64,000 bases of DNA from Tridacna crocea (GCA_943736015.1 OX031061.1:59464192-59528191); one strand, 5' to 3'; shown: positions 10,880 to 21,919, counted from the stretch's first letter. The notes: generated from the sequence alone by a model not told the origin. Made by a program: numbers and translations.

Positions 10880-11033
10880 TGACTTAGGACAAACGAATGC
10901 TGAAATCAGCATTTTCTTCACTGTCCAACATGTGTTTCCCCCCTTCCAAAGACGTTTCAGTGTTTGAGTCACGTTTGTCATCTGCAAAAGCTTTCATTGT
11001 GATCCATTCAACATTTTGTCATCTGGTAAAGAG
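10880..11033. mobile_element. piggyBac-like MITE (family T1), truncated
   Basis: This is the right half of the T1 element: GCTGAAATCAGCATTTTC hairpin remnant, GTCATCTGCAAAAGCTTTCA, then a GGTAAAGAGTTAA end. It abuts the next copy and shares its TTAA at 11034-11037. Confidence 0.6.
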
Positions 11034-11265
11034 TTAACCCTTTACCACACAATGACGATTTTTGACGACCCCGAGTTAAAAGTCTTTTGAAAACATTGTT
11101 GGAAAAGGAGAAAATGCTGGTAACCAGCATTTTCTCCTTTTCCCACAATGTTTTCTCCCCTTCCCAAAATTGATTTTTCAGTCACATAAATCAAATTTTA
11201 ATTTGTTGTCTGCAAATGCTTTCAATTTCGATCAGTCTATAAAATCGTCGTTCGGTAAAGAGTAA
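11034..11265. mobile_element. piggyBac-like MITE (family T1), near full length
   Basis: The element starts TTAACCCTTTACCACACAA and ends CGGTAAAGAGTAAA. A central hairpin at about 11090-11155 has GAAAACATTG, GGAAAAGGAGAAAATGCTGG and the inverted complement. TTAA target and CCC/GGG ends suggest a non-autonomous piggyBac derivative. No ORF is present. Confidence 0.7.
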
Positions 11266-12249
11266 AAGGGGGTTTTGAGGAATTTTTAACATTGCTTCAG
11301 TCATACAATAGCTTACATATTTATGTATGTGCTGGATTTCATCAGTATGCAAAGACTCTGGAGTATCTTAGCAAAGGACAATTCACTAAAAAATCCAGTG
11401 CGCACAGTTAGCCTCTAACGCGGAACTTTTAGTTTAACAGCCCCACAGTGCCAACCACTAAGCCAGGGAGAAAAATATCTTTATTTCTGCACATGGTAAC
11501 CCCTTAACCACTAGAAGAAATTTTAGAATGCAGTTTGGCTTAATTGATAACATTTGTCTGTGAAAAAGTGAAAACATCGTGGAAAAGGAAAAACCAATAG
11601 CGCCTCCGGAAAAATGTTAGATATGTTACGGGTGATACTCCCCACTGCAGGTACAGGGCTAGAATTTAAATAATGAAAATACTTCGATAGTGCAAAAACA
11701 TTGTGTTTGTAGTATACTTGACTGACAAAGAGGAGCACACAAAGGCATGCCGCCCATAACATACCATAAGCAGGGTAGAGCACCCATTTTTCAAAATCTG
11801 CACCCGAACAGTGTAAAAAGGAAAACACGAAGGGTAGGGTCTTGTCATTTTACAGAAATAATAAACTAATTCTCACTGATTTTTTTTTTATCTCATTTTT
11901 AACAACTTTTACGGAATGGGACCTTTTGAAAAACAGGGTCGGACAAGGAGAAAATGTTGGTGGCAAGCATTTCCTTCTGTTATATTTTTTCCAACGCATT
12001 TTCTTTCTTGTTTTTACATTCATTTATCTTTTTTGCTACCCTTAATATATCTCTTGCAGATGCTTTCAATACAGATGTGTCTAAAATTTTGTAAAATAGA
12101 AGTCTGCATTCGGAATGCGTCAGGATTTTTCTTTCTTTTAAAATCTGTTTAGGCCTAAGGAAACCTTATGGGATATCACCTGTTGCGAGCTGTTTTTCTC
12201 TTCACTAAGTTATCTCGTGGGCTACTTATCTTGACTCAGTAACCTTTAG

Positions 12250-12313
12250 CGGACCGTATAGATCAAGATCACACTGCACGTTCTGTGCAGTCTGATCTTG
12301 ATTTACACCGTCC
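12250..12313. repeat. Short hairpin repeat (family H)
   Basis: An imperfect palindrome: AGATCAAGATCACACTGCAC, then GTTCT, then GTGCAG and TGATCTTGAT, closed by GGAC-GTCC. A relative lies at 13287-13352. Confidence 0.6.
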
Positions 12314-12329
12314 GACGAACAGATATCAT

Positions 12330-12507
12330 TCCCATTGAGATGGAAGTCTTTTGAAAACATCCTGGTAACCACCACTTTCTCCTTTTCCCACAATGTTTTC
12401 TACCCTGCTGTAAACAAATTTTAATTTTTGAGTTACGTTTATTTTGCCATCTGCAAGTGCTTTCAATTTGGACCAGTGTAAAATGTTGTTGTCTGGTAAA
12501 GAGTTAA
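12330..12507. mobile_element. T1 MITE, left-truncated
   Basis: It begins within the hairpin (TCTTTTGAAAACAT), continues CTCCTTTTCCCACAATGTTTTC, and ends GGTAAAGAGTTAA with TTAA at 12504-12507. Confidence 0.6.
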
Positions 12508-12749
12508 CCAATGCCCTGGTAAAATGGCGTTGACTAACCCCTCTTCTACGTGAACCTTTTTTTTAAAAAGTAAGACATCGCATAGTTATGGATACAGAAA
12601 ATCTATTTTGCTTTACAACTGACTATTTAGCTGACTAAATCATAAGATACATGTAGACTATTTTTTTTGACATGCAGATAATTTACAACTTTCAAAAGAA
12701 GTCAACTTGTGCGGAGTGGGAGTGCCCGTGAAAAATTTACCTCAGAGCC

Positions 12750-12817
12750 TTTACTTCAAAAACCTCGTAACTACAGCTTGTAACAAAAAGCTGTAGTTAC
12801 GAGGTTTTTGAAGTAAA
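12750..12817. repeat. Perfect 30-bp inverted repeat, 8-base loop
   Basis: Arm 12750-12779 is exactly complementary to 12788-12817. It starts TTTACTTCAAAAACC and ends CTACAGCTT before the loop. It is probably a young MITE core, and nothing around it looks like a terminator or ncRNA gene. Confidence 0.85.
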
Positions 12818-13286
12818 CGGACGATATACTAGTACATGTCTACTTATAAAGCTAAAAGACTGGTCTACTTTTAAAGCTTTTGCATACGGCAAATTGTGAC
12901 TGAACAACTGAACATTTTTGGAGGGCAAGATAAAGATATATAAAGATATATAGAAAATAATTCATTAAAAACAGAAAATAGGATCAGACTGGGACCAATA
13001 AAGGCCAGTGTAATTTATTATTTGTCTCAAAACACAATCACAAGATTGTTTTCAGATTCGTCTGCTGCAAAAATTATTTCAACGGTAAGGACAGGGGAAA
13101 GATAACAAGTAAATAACCGTATGAACTTTGAACATTTGCTGTCGAACATAAAAAGAAAAACAAAACAATTACAATAGATTCATCCCCTTAACCTGCTGAA
13201 TAAGTTAAATGAAACCTTGCAAGCTATAATTAAATCCAAATTATTGCAACTTCAAAGCTACCTTTCAGGGTAAGACACCTCCTTTT

Positions 13287-13352
13287 CGGACAGCGCAGAT
13301 CAAAGGTCAGATTGCATGTTCTGTGCAGTTTGATCTTAATCTACACTGGCCG
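13287..13352. repeat. Short hairpin repeat (family H), copy 2
   Basis: Imperfect palindrome with GCAGATCAAAGGTCAGA on the left and TTTGATCTTAATCTAC on the right, centred on CATGTTCTGTGCAG. It is related to 12250-12313. The interval 12818-13286 has no recognised feature. Confidence 0.55.
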
Positions 13353-13789
13353 TAGAAGCGCCGAAGTCGTATTTAGCAGCTTAAAGGTTCAAAAATAATG
13401 TGTTATATGACTAACAATAGGTATCACTGAACTTCCTTATCCGGACATAACATTTAACTTTCGGATGTGATGTCTCATTAGAATGTATTTGTCCTCGTCT
13501 CTTTGAATGGTTCTTGACTTTCGTGCAGGTGACCGTGAACATTCCAGTGCCATGTTTCCAATTGGCAGATACTATCCGTTAACTATTTACCAAGTGACAA
13601 AATCTCAGAGCTGTCCGAATTATAAGTATCTGCAGACGACAATTTACATGTGACTCAAATCATTGAAGTTTGTTTAGGAAAGGGAAGAAAACTATTTGTA
13701 TGTGGATAAAAAGAGAAACGGCTTTTTCTTCCAGGTCATTAACTAGTGTATTCAACCATTAAATGCTGCTAAAGTGATAGGCATTCCCT

Positions 13790-14130
13790 TTGAAAATGAA
13801 TAAAATGAAGATAACATTGTGGGTAAAGGAGAAAATGCGGGTTACATTACGAGCATTTTCTCATTTTCCCACAATGGTTTCTGGAATCGTTTTTACCCGA
13901 GAGTCGATAATGGTATGGATTGTGAGGTGAAGGTTTCCCCTTTACCAAACAGTGCCGAGATATAATGATCCTAAAGCAGATGTCCTTTGAAAATATTGTA
14001 AGAAAAGAAGAAAAATCCTAATTCCAATAATTTCTCATTTTCCTACAATGTTTTTTTACCCTATCAAAGTCAGCTTCCATCACTTGAGCAACATATGAAC
14101 TGTCAACTGCATACAATGCCACAAAATTTG
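13790..14130. mobile_element. Two adjoining T1 MITE fragments
   Basis: The first (13790-13935) carries GGTAAAGGAGAAAATGC and CATTTTCCCACAATGG. The second begins at about 13937 with CCCTTTACCAAACAGTG and carries a degraded hairpin plus CCCTATCAAAG. From 14130 to 14940 the sequence is unremarkable and contains nothing I can assign. Confidence 0.5.
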
Positions 14131-14944
14131 TGTCTTATTCAAATTTAAAGCATTCGCACACAGCAAAAAAAACCAACAAAACTTAAAGCCCATTTAAAGT
14201 AAAAGATAGGTACTTTTCGCCATTTTTACATCGAACATATAAAGGACAACCCATCACAACACACATATATATACGGTTGGAGAAAACTCGAACGTGTCAG
14301 TTACTGCATCGGTTGCCATGATATACGTGTGCAAAAAATGCATGGAGAAGCCCGTCGATTTCAGGGATGCCATAGATCGAGACAATCTTCGTTAGATCGT
14401 TCATGTATATTTGAACGTCACGTGATAACCTTGCATCTCATTTGTGTTATGACGTAGTACTCAGGACTATTGTCTACGATTCCAATATTATATCATCGGA
14501 GAGTAAGATTGCTCACACGGAACCTGATTTCTTATTTCGATGTATTTAATTCTTCCTGTATTGGTGATAAACGAATAAACGACGTTCAGACTGTGTCCTC
14601 TTTCTGTTTAGAATGTCGATAAACTTAATTTTTCAAGCCTAGAATGGGGACAAAACGATCAAATAAATGCAAGTTTAATTTCGACGTATTGAACTATCAC
14701 ATGGTGCCTACGTCATTATTACGTCGCTGCGGAGATTTACGACAAAAAGTCGGCTAATCGTCAGCAATCATCCATGTAAACAAATATGATGCAACATGGT
14801 AGGATCAGTTTTAGTTTCAACATTCATTGAAACTGCACCTTTGCATAACGTTAAAGTATTAATAATTGCCATATTTTACATAGTAAAACTGAATTTACTA
14901 TTATTTTATAAACGGGCCTTATCACATTTGGACTTTACTGTAAC

Positions 14945-15030
14945 TTTAATTCGGACTTTTAACTGTAGAAAATATTGCGGAAAAGGAGAAAATATTGGTT
15001 ACAAGCATTTCTTTTTTTTTCTTTTTTTTT
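14945..15030. mobile_element. T1 MITE fragment
   Basis: GAAAATATTGCGGAAAAGGA, GAAAATATTGGTTACAAGCA and a T-rich run are the left half of the T1 hairpin. The open stretches across 14796-15315 overlap this fragment and are not credible genes. From 15315 to 15825 nothing is recognised. Confidence 0.5.
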
Positions 15031-15825
15031 CAAAATTCGATTTCCATGGCGTCATTATCTACGGCATTGATTGGAGTAAATGACAAAAGAATGAGAAGGA
15101 TTTCTGCCAAAGACCCAATTATCGCAATTTCTGAGAGGTGTAGTCCTGATCTTGAGCTTCAGTATTCGCAAAATCGTGTTGAGCCGAGGTTTACAGCCAA
15201 TTGCCTAGGTACTTTATTAGTTTTAACACGGAGACAGTTAACTTATTTGCGAGTTCTTAAGATTTCACGAGTACTAAACCGGGGTTCTGCACCTTCTTAC
15301 CCTAGGAAACTCTAACGCGAATAACGGTGCCAACAGGAGTCGAGCTCAGGATTTCCTGATGACAGTTTTACCTAATCAACTACTGAGCATATCATCATTC
15401 AGAACGATTTCGTTTTCTCGAAACAGAATACCGTAATAAATCATAGTTTCGTTTTATCGAATTATTCGAGAACTTCTTTGTAACAAAGTGAAAGTGTATG
15501 ACTAGCGACACCAATTGAGCTACAGATTTAATTTCTATGTCATAAGATGTTTGTCCTTTTCGTAATTAAATTTTGCGTTTTGATTGTCAAAAAATAACCC
15601 TTACAATATACGGCTAACATCACTTTCTTTCGTTTCAAGATTAAGCAATTTCTTATGAGAGAAATACTACTTTGCTCGAGTGCTTTAGATAAATATACTG
15701 TATCGAATGAAGGATCTTACTAGTTTACAGAAAAGTGATGGACACTTATATTGTCAAGATAAACTTTCTCATCTGCGCACAGTGTCATCAAGATTAGGCA
15801 TCTGCAAAAGCTGCAATATACTTAA

Positions 15826-15996
15826 GAAATAACCTTCTTTCTATCGTGGTATATCGTTCAATAAACCACAGTTGTGAGTTATGAGGCACAATAAATAATC
15901 CACGAGGGCGATAGCCCGAGTGGGTTATTTATTGCGCCTCATAACTCACAACGTGGTTTATTGAACGATATACCACGATAGAAAGAAGATTATTTC
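15826..15996. mobile_element. 171-bp near-perfect palindromic element
   Basis: Left and right arms of about 75-80 bp pair with only a few mismatches. The outer end is GAAATAA-CTTCTTTCTATC, then GTGGTATATCGTTCAATAAA, with a centre around GGGCGATAGCCC. It is MITE-like. No ORF or target duplication can be fixed. Confidence 0.8.
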
Positions 15997-16311
15997 GATT
16001 CTAACATGGCAAATTCTTAATGAAAGGAAAACAAGTTCAAACTAAGAGTAAAAACGCGGATGAAGATTATGCACCATTGAATAACTCACTCATTGAATGA
16101 CGTCACTCGATATAGGATGACGTCACTCTACATAGATTGTCGCAGATTTTACCACGTTTTCCTTGCACTGTGTTTATAGAGCCAAATTCGCGTGTCATGT
16201 TAGAATGTTGGATATACAATTGTTCAATAATTTCGTAATATATAATGTATCATAAACAGCTGTGAAATTACAATCTACCTATCTTTTCCACCGATTTAAT
16301 TCATTTGAGTT

Positions 16312-16571
16312 ATGCTCTGACAAAAGGGGGCTAAATGCATTTCCACAATACATATTGCTAAGTTAGTCATCACATCATCATGAATCCTTAAATCCATTTT
16401 TCTTTTCAAACAACCCATTGAATCGTGAGGTAGAATTATCATTTATCATGCAGACTGATTAAAGAAAGCGAAAAGTTTCCACCCATGTCAGTCTACGCGG
16501 ATTGAGCAGACTGACATGCGTTGATATTTTTCACAAATGCATGAAACTCCCTTTTCACAGAGCATGGCTCA
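16312..16571. mobile_element. MITE family M, about 260 bp
   Basis: The left end reads GAGTTATGCTCTGACAAAAG and the right end CTTTTCACAGAGCATGGCTC, an imperfect inverted pair. A central hairpin carries CATGTCAGTCTACGCGGATT and GAGCAGACTGACATG. Relatives lie at 17895-18031, 18205-18455, 46048-46280, 50183-50424, 56395-56545 and 60222-60492. Confidence 0.6.
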
Positions 16572-17030
16572 TTTATTCAGACAGATATGCAATGTTTTAG
16601 TGTAAACTCTTCACCTAACATTCGTGTGTTTTTAAAATCCCAAGGAAGAAGGCTCTTAAAAACATCGTGGGAAAAGGGGGAAAATGCGGGTAATTTTTCT
16701 CCTTAACCAACACTGTTTCTTTTACTATTAAAGACAAATACAATCATTTTAGGCACATCAATTTGAAGTTCGCAGATATTTTAGATGTAGAATTGAACTT
16801 ACAAAATTCTAAAGTCTAACATAAGGTAATCACAATGGCTTCCATGAGATAACTCCTTCATTTTTTAAGGCTATTTTAAATACAATAACTATAATTGTAC
16901 AGGGTACAGAAAGCTGATTAAGGCGAAGGACGTAGATTCTTCACAGTCTATTCTGTGTACAAAAACGACCTCTGGCCATTTTAGTGTTGGCGAAAGGGTT
17001 CAGATGAAACAGTTTAACGTGAAGGGTCCA

Positions 17031-17259
17031 TTAACCCTTTACTCCATAAATACTCATTTCTACGCATAGCTCGTAGGAGCCTTAGGAAAACATTGTGACA
17101 AAAGGTGAAATTGCTCGTGACGAGCAATTTCACCTTTAGTCACAATGTTTTCTATGCTATCAAAAGGTGTCATATACACATAAAAAATGGCTTCATCCTT
17201 GGTGTTATTTAGGGTCAATTAGAGATACCATAGAAATGCCTTATGGGGTAAAGGGTTAA
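17031..17259. mobile_element. T1-related MITE with intact TTAA ends (229 bp)
   Basis: TTAACCCTTTACTCCATAA at the left is mirrored by TTATGGGGTAAAGGGTTAA at the right. The central hairpin is GAAAACATTGTGAC...GTCACAATGTTTTC with a GAAATTGCTCGTGACGAGCA core. A close copy lies at 55286-55461. Confidence 0.85.
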
Positions 17260-17684
17260 CATCCTCTCCTTTATAAAGTTCTGTAACGTTAGTCAATGAT
17301 GTGATTTACAATAACATTGTGGTGAAGTAAATAAGTTTTATACACCTAAGCATCATCATACAGTGAATGATGGAGGATAGTTGTTTCTTTCAGAATAAGA
17401 TCAAAATGTGATTTCAATGACTGACAACTGGAACATTGATTGTTTGTGTTCACGAATGAAATGATATTTGTTAGCTCTTTATGTATACGACAAAACAAAC
17501 AACTTTTCCTTTTCTTGTAAAAAAAAACAAAAAACCGATTAAAATAATTATTTTAAACGTTCTACATAAAGAAGTATTTTGTTGTATAACCGCCTCCATA
17601 AAGACGTTTTTGCGACATCTTCAAAGTTTCCTAACTCTTAAACAAACAATACCGTGCTTTACAAAAAAAAAACAAAAAAAAAAA

Positions 17685-17775
17685 CGAAGACAGCCTTTAG
17701 AAATATTGTGGGAAATGGAGAAAATACCGGTGGCTAGCATTTTCTAAGTTTCCCACAATATTTTCTTCCATACCA
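17685..17775. mobile_element. T1 MITE hairpin fragment
   Basis: GCCTTTAGAAATATTGTGGG, GGAGAAAATACC, then GCTAGCATTTTC and TTTCCCACAATATTTTCTTC form the central hairpin of T1. Confidence 0.6.
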
Positions 17776-18068
17776 AAGAAAGTTCAAGGCATCACGTAAT
17801 TTTCAATTTCTGGCCTGAAAAATGCTTTTAAGTTGACAGGCCTTAAGTTTCCTTTTAATTCACAGACTAGCATGTAGGAAACCGAATACAAATGAGCCAT
17901 GCTATGACAAAAGGGTGTTTAATGATTTCCATGATACATTCTTCCACGCCAAACATCACTTAATGCGTGGACAGCCCATACTAACCTGGATCTATACAAT
18001 TTGTAGATGTATTTAACCGCCTTTTCATATTTTTTATCTGAAGTAAAGGGATATTTTACAGTGTGAAA

Positions 18069-18132
18069 ATGATAGCTGTAATTATTTTTTATATTGTTGT
18101 ATTTTGTGCTGAATATTCCACTGGGCTTCTAG
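18069..18132 (+). CDS. Ig-superfamily gene, candidate signal-peptide exon 1a
   Basis: ATG opens a 64-nt exon of 21 codons plus one base, ending CTAG before the donor GTAAAT. The peptide MIAVIIFYIVVFCAEYSTG is short and hydrophobic with a small-residue region (CAEYS, STG), as expected of a secretory signal. The phase-1 end joins in frame to the exon at 19189, giving a V-Y-N-N-D-C junction. An almost identical exon lies 432 bp downstream, so this may be an alternative first exon or a silent duplicate. No TATA box can be assigned. A MITE-M remnant ends only about 40 bp upstream and could supply promoter sequence. Exon use is inferred from sequence only. Confidence 0.65.
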
Positions 18133-18500
18133 GTAAATATATTTTCTTTTACTAGATTTTTACACAATATAATTTATTACAATTTCAATTTCGACCCTTT
18201 TTCATTATAAAAGGGGGTTTAATGATCTCCATGAAGCATTCTCCCACGCCAATCATCAGTCTATAATTGACCTATAAAATCTAGTTTATCTAACATATGA
18301 CACAAACTGAAGGTACAATGATCTTTGACATGCAGAAATTCAACTGTAAGAAAAAAAGTTTCGACCCAAGTCAGCCTGAGTAGACAAGGCACGCTGACCT
18401 GGTCGATACTTCTTGTAGATAAATTAAGACTCCTTTTAAAAAAGCATGGCACATATGTTTTATCTGAAGTAAATTGGATGGCCTACTAATGGGTGTGACA

Positions 18501-18564
18501 ATGATAAGTGGAATTATACTTTATATTGTTGTACTTTGTGCTGAATCTTCCAATGGGCTTCTAG
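18501..18564 (+). CDS. Ig-superfamily gene, candidate signal-peptide exon 1b
   Basis: This is a second copy of the signal exon: 64 nt, ATG to CTAG, donor GTAAAT, phase 1. The peptide MISGIILYIVVLCAESSNG differs from copy 1a at several positions but stays hydrophobic, with no stop or frameshift. Keeping reading frame, length and donor in both copies suggests that both were used at least until recently. It is nearer to the first Ig exon (624 bp of intron). The upstream MITE-M copy is more complete here (about 18205-18455) and ends about 45 bp before the ATG. Confidence 0.68.
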
Positions 18565-18639
18565 GTAAATATATATTTTCTTTGTGATAAAAATTTATAC
18601 AATAAAATTTATCAAACTTTAAATTTCGACCCTTTTTCA

Positions 18640-18897
18640 CTGTAAACGATCAAACTAGCATCCTCCAAGAGTGAGTGGATTGTTTATGATGTAACACTAG
18701 CAACTGATATCAAATAAAATTAGCTGAACATTATTTTCTTCCCATTTTTTGTCTGTTTCTCTTTGCTCTGTAAACGACCAAACTAGCATCCTCCAAGAGT
18801 GAGTGAATTGTTGATGATGTAACACTAGCAACTGATATCAAAGAAAATTACCTAAACATTCTTTTCTTCCCATTTTTTGTCTGTTTCTCTGTGCTCT
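18640..18897 (+). repeat. Two-copy tandem repeat, period 128 bp, inside intron 1
   Basis: The unit starts CTGTAAACGA-CAAACTAGCA and contains CCTCCAAGAGTGAGTG and CCCATTTTTTGTCTGTTTCT. The copies at 18640 and 18768 differ at few positions, so the duplication is recent. Confidence 0.9.
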
Positions 18898-19188
18898 GGG
18901 AAAAGAAGTCCAAGGCATGTTCAAAAGTATCGAACAAGTTCAGCCTGCACATTCAACGCAGGCTGGCCTGAGAAGACACTATTTTGTTTATTTTTATTGT
19001 GTGCGTCAGCTACAGTGCAACCCAAAAATATAATTTGGACGTTTATTTGGCAAGATGGATCCATATTATGTAATGGCTTGCTCGGTATATTCTATCAGGC
19101 CATTAAGAGTTGTGAAACTCGCCTTTTCCAGAGTGCCGTTCATATGTATTGTCCTGAGTCAAATTGTCTATTTTACCTCCTATTTCAG

Positions 19189-19530
19189 TATACAATAACG
19201 ACTGTGGTATACTAACAGTTTCCGAGCCCGCTATCGACAGTAAGCGTGTACTGCTAACATTTATTCCACATGGCACAGTGAACCAAGAGACAGAGGTGGA
19301 ATGGAAGTTACACAAAACCGATGCTTCATGGACGATCAACAATTCGTCGAAACACAGCTTGTCGTCTCAACAAAATATCTACACGATGCATCTTTACTAC
19401 GAGAAAAGCCATAAGGGACAGTTTTCGGCCACTCTTATTACGCCAGCTGAAGAATGTTCAAGTGGATGGGTGAGCCTAGATATCCGTAATGGTGTGTTTA
19501 ACATTACTGCCAAAGGTACAGTTTTACAAG
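19189..19530 (+). CDS. Ig-superfamily gene, Ig-like domain exon 1 (N-terminal)
   Basis: The acceptor CTATTTCAG precedes 19189 and the donor GTAAGT follows 19530. The exon is 342 nt, phase 1 at both ends. It encodes about 114 residues beginning YNNDCGILTV, with a Trp in VEWKL (C-strand position), LYYEKSHKGQFSATL as an E-F region and a late Cys in EECSSGW. The usual F-strand Cys is absent, so the disulphide partner of the first Cys is probably that later Cys; this is therefore an atypical Ig fold. N-glycosylation sequons are visible (NSS, NIT). Its start resembles the next exon (both have CGIL), suggesting duplication of domains. Ligand and function are unknown. Confidence 0.75.
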
Positions 19531-20259
19531 GTAAGTTGTTAAAAGTAGGGATGCATCCTGGTACAAATTCAGCATGTTCTTTGCTTCTCGTCTCTATTAT
19601 CGTATGGCCAAGTAGACATCGCCTGGTCCATATTCTCCAATCTTCCTTCAGCACATTCTTTATCTTTATACCAGAGGAGATTTTATAAATGAGAAGAAAC
19701 ACAATTACTAATTGGCCAAACGATTTGGGTCAGCCATCCAGAAGTTGTGTTACTTTCCAATTAAAAAAAATCATGAAAGTAACTCTAAGTATATTCCTAA
19801 TAATGGTTATTGATCATCGTTTCTCCCCGTCCAGGAAAAGTTTTACAAAACCAATGTACCAAGGCTACAATAAATCAAAGTACTTAAAGTACTGACAGAC
19901 TAGCGAATTTGAAACTAGTAAGTGGCTATGGTAAATGTAAAGCTTTGTTAAATTTATACCAGATAAAAGAAATATTGCCATATTTGGTTTCTGAGTCCGT
20001 TCCTGGTACATCGGTTCATTCTGGTTATAAAGTCCAATCCGATTCAATTCAAATGCAGTGAAATCCATTGACTTTACCCGGCGCTCTTGACTATGTTCTT
20101 CTCTAACACAAGAACTATTACGAAAAACTTCAGTTTGTTAACTTTCAATTTAAACAGGTTATTCTGTTGAGATGAAATGTCCTGCCTAAAAACACATCTT
20201 TAGATAGAAACAAATAAGAGGTTAAGTGTTTTTGCAGGTACACCTGTCCTTTTAGTAAT

Positions 20260-20790
20260 AGTACGGTCGCACATCAGTAAATGCCGCCTGCCAGCGTGGT
20301 AACTGCCAGTTTTCACTCAAATTCGGCCGGTGGCTGCTCGATGGCAGCTCGGTGGCAGGCACAATCGGCAGGCGGCAGGCGGCATTTTAGACGCTGCCAG
20401 GACGCCGCTGAAGCTTTAAGAAAAAGTTAAAATTCTGACTGCCACCGGCCGATTCTTTCCAATTGTGCCTGTCGTCAGGGCGCCGGGCAGGCGCATTTCG
20501 TAGTCGCACGGTGGCTGTCAAGCGGCAGACGGGCTGCAGCGCGATTTTTACTCGTCATCACGGGGTGTGAGGGACTTCAATCTTCGGCCGGCGATCGGTA
20601 GGAACTAACTGCCACTCTCCAACATCCTGACTGCTACCTTTATGCTGCCGATAGGCCACCGTGCGATTTCAAAATATCTACCGGCGGCAGGGCGGAGATT
20701 GAAAAGCAGATGGAAGGCGCCTGGTGGTGTTGGTAGGTGGCAGGATGGCGATCTGCCGAGTGCAGACTTCTGGGCCCCTGGATATAAATC
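20260..20790. repeat. GC-rich repeat island
   Basis: This block is clearly GC-rich against AT-rich surroundings. It has many GGCGGCAGGCGGCA / TGCCGCCTGCC motifs in both orientations. Outer motifs ACGGTCGCACATC (20262) and CACCGTGCGATTT (20658) form an inverted pair. It is probably a foldback or MITE-like element. The open stretch inside is not a credible protein. Confidence 0.6.
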
Positions 20791-21429
20791 CGAGACTATT
20801 CACAATAAAAAATTGTCGTCATGGGGATTCTTAACAGCACCATAGCGACTCAGAGACTTGCGTATTGCTGGGTTGGGCTCTGGTCTCTTGCGCTTCAGTG
20901 CTGGCGCTTTGTCCTGTCCCTTGCATTTAGTGGGCAACTTGTTGGAAGGAAAAAAAATCTTAAGAATTAGATCTATTTATCTTGTGGTTGATTATAATGA
21001 TGAACACTTTGTAGTGATATGAGAGCAATCTAGCTTTTTATATCCCCCGCAAACCAGCATGCCGCCGCCAGATATCAGTCCATAATGGAAATATACATCA
21101 AGCCCCCTTTTCCGATGACACGGTATCAAATGAAAAAAAAAAGAATCTTTATCGGTGGACTATCGTAAGGAATGAATGAATGATGTTTCACCAATTTTCA
21201 TCAAGAATTTTAAAAGACGTCTGTCTGAACAGAGGAGCGGACAGACAGTGCGGAAGAAGATCAGTCTGTACAGTCTGATATTGGATCTATACTAGTCGAT
21301 AATGGGATTTTTTTTTCAAAAATTTTACTTTGAAATAACAATATTCAGGTTTTCACCATCTATCAGAAGGTTTTATTTAACCTTTTTTAGCAGGTTGAGA
21401 ATTAACTTGTATTATACAGTAAAGATTCA

Positions 21430-21654
21430 CCCGTTACCACACAGCAAAATTTTAGACCTATCAAAATTGAAAGCATTTGCAGATGACAATTTCAAAGTGG
21501 CTCAAACGGTGCAATTTTGTTTTGATAGGGTTGAACACGTTGTGGGAAAAGGAGAAAATGCTGCTTACCAGCATTTTCTCCTTTTTCCACAATGTTTTCA
21601 AAAGGCTTCTTCCTCAGGGTCGTTAAAAGTTGTCATTGTGTGGTAAAGAGTTAA
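21430..21654. mobile_element. T1 MITE, inverted orientation
   Basis: It begins CCGTTACCACACAGCAAAAT, carries CTATCAAAATTGAAAGCATT, a hairpin GTTGTGGGAAAAGGAGAAAA with its complement, and ends TGTGTGGTAAAGAGTTAA (TTAA 21651-21654). Confidence 0.7.
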
Positions 21655-21686
21655 CAGCACATGATGCAATAGTTAACTACTAGTAT

Positions 21687-21919
21687 TTAACTCTTTACAA
21701 AACGAAACATTTTACGGCCCTCCACATTAAAATCTGTTCCAGACGATAAAGTTAATTGTGACAATACTGATGAAAACATATTCTAAAAGGGTTGAAAACA
21801 ACATGAGAAATGGGAAAAATGCTTGTAACCAGCATTTTCTTCTTTCTTTTCCCGTGTTGTTTTCAAAGGCCTTCTTCCCCACTTATGTGAAAACGAGGGG
21901 TTGCGTGATAAAGGGTTAA
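21687..21919. mobile_element. T1 MITE with both TTAA ends (233 bp)
   Basis: TTAACTCTTTACAAAACGAA at the left, GATAAAGGGTTAA at the right (TTAA 21687-21690 and 21916-21919). The central hairpin is degraded (AACCAGCATTTTCTTC). It lies 33 bp from the previous copy. Confidence 0.7.

Larger units (their letters stand above)
17895..18651 (+). repeat. Tandem segmental duplication containing two signal-peptide exons
   Basis: Unit 1 (17895-18207) and unit 2 (about 18208-18651) are collinear. Both start with an AAAGGG-GTTTAATGAT MITE-M segment, then TTTTATCTGAAGTAAA, a 64-nt ATG exon with GTAAAT donor, and an end TTTCGACCCTTTTTCA. Unit 1 lacks about 130 bp of the MITE middle that unit 2 keeps. The duplication doubles the candidate first coding exon of the Ig gene. 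Confidence 0.8.

Noticed and set aside
11523..11848. Overlapping open stretches of 60-101 codons, - strand
   Set aside because: Part overlaps T1-like hairpin sequence and the protein has no recognisable features.
12750..12817. Perfect hairpin as a microRNA precursor or terminator
   Set aside because: Arms are fully complementary without the usual bulges, and similar palindromes nearby are MITEs.
14796..15315. Two overlapping + strand open stretches
   Set aside because: They include a T1 MITE fragment and a poly-T run, so they are by-products of repeats.
20642..20845. 67-codon GC-rich open stretch
   Set aside because: It lies in the GC-rich repeat island, and openness follows from base composition.
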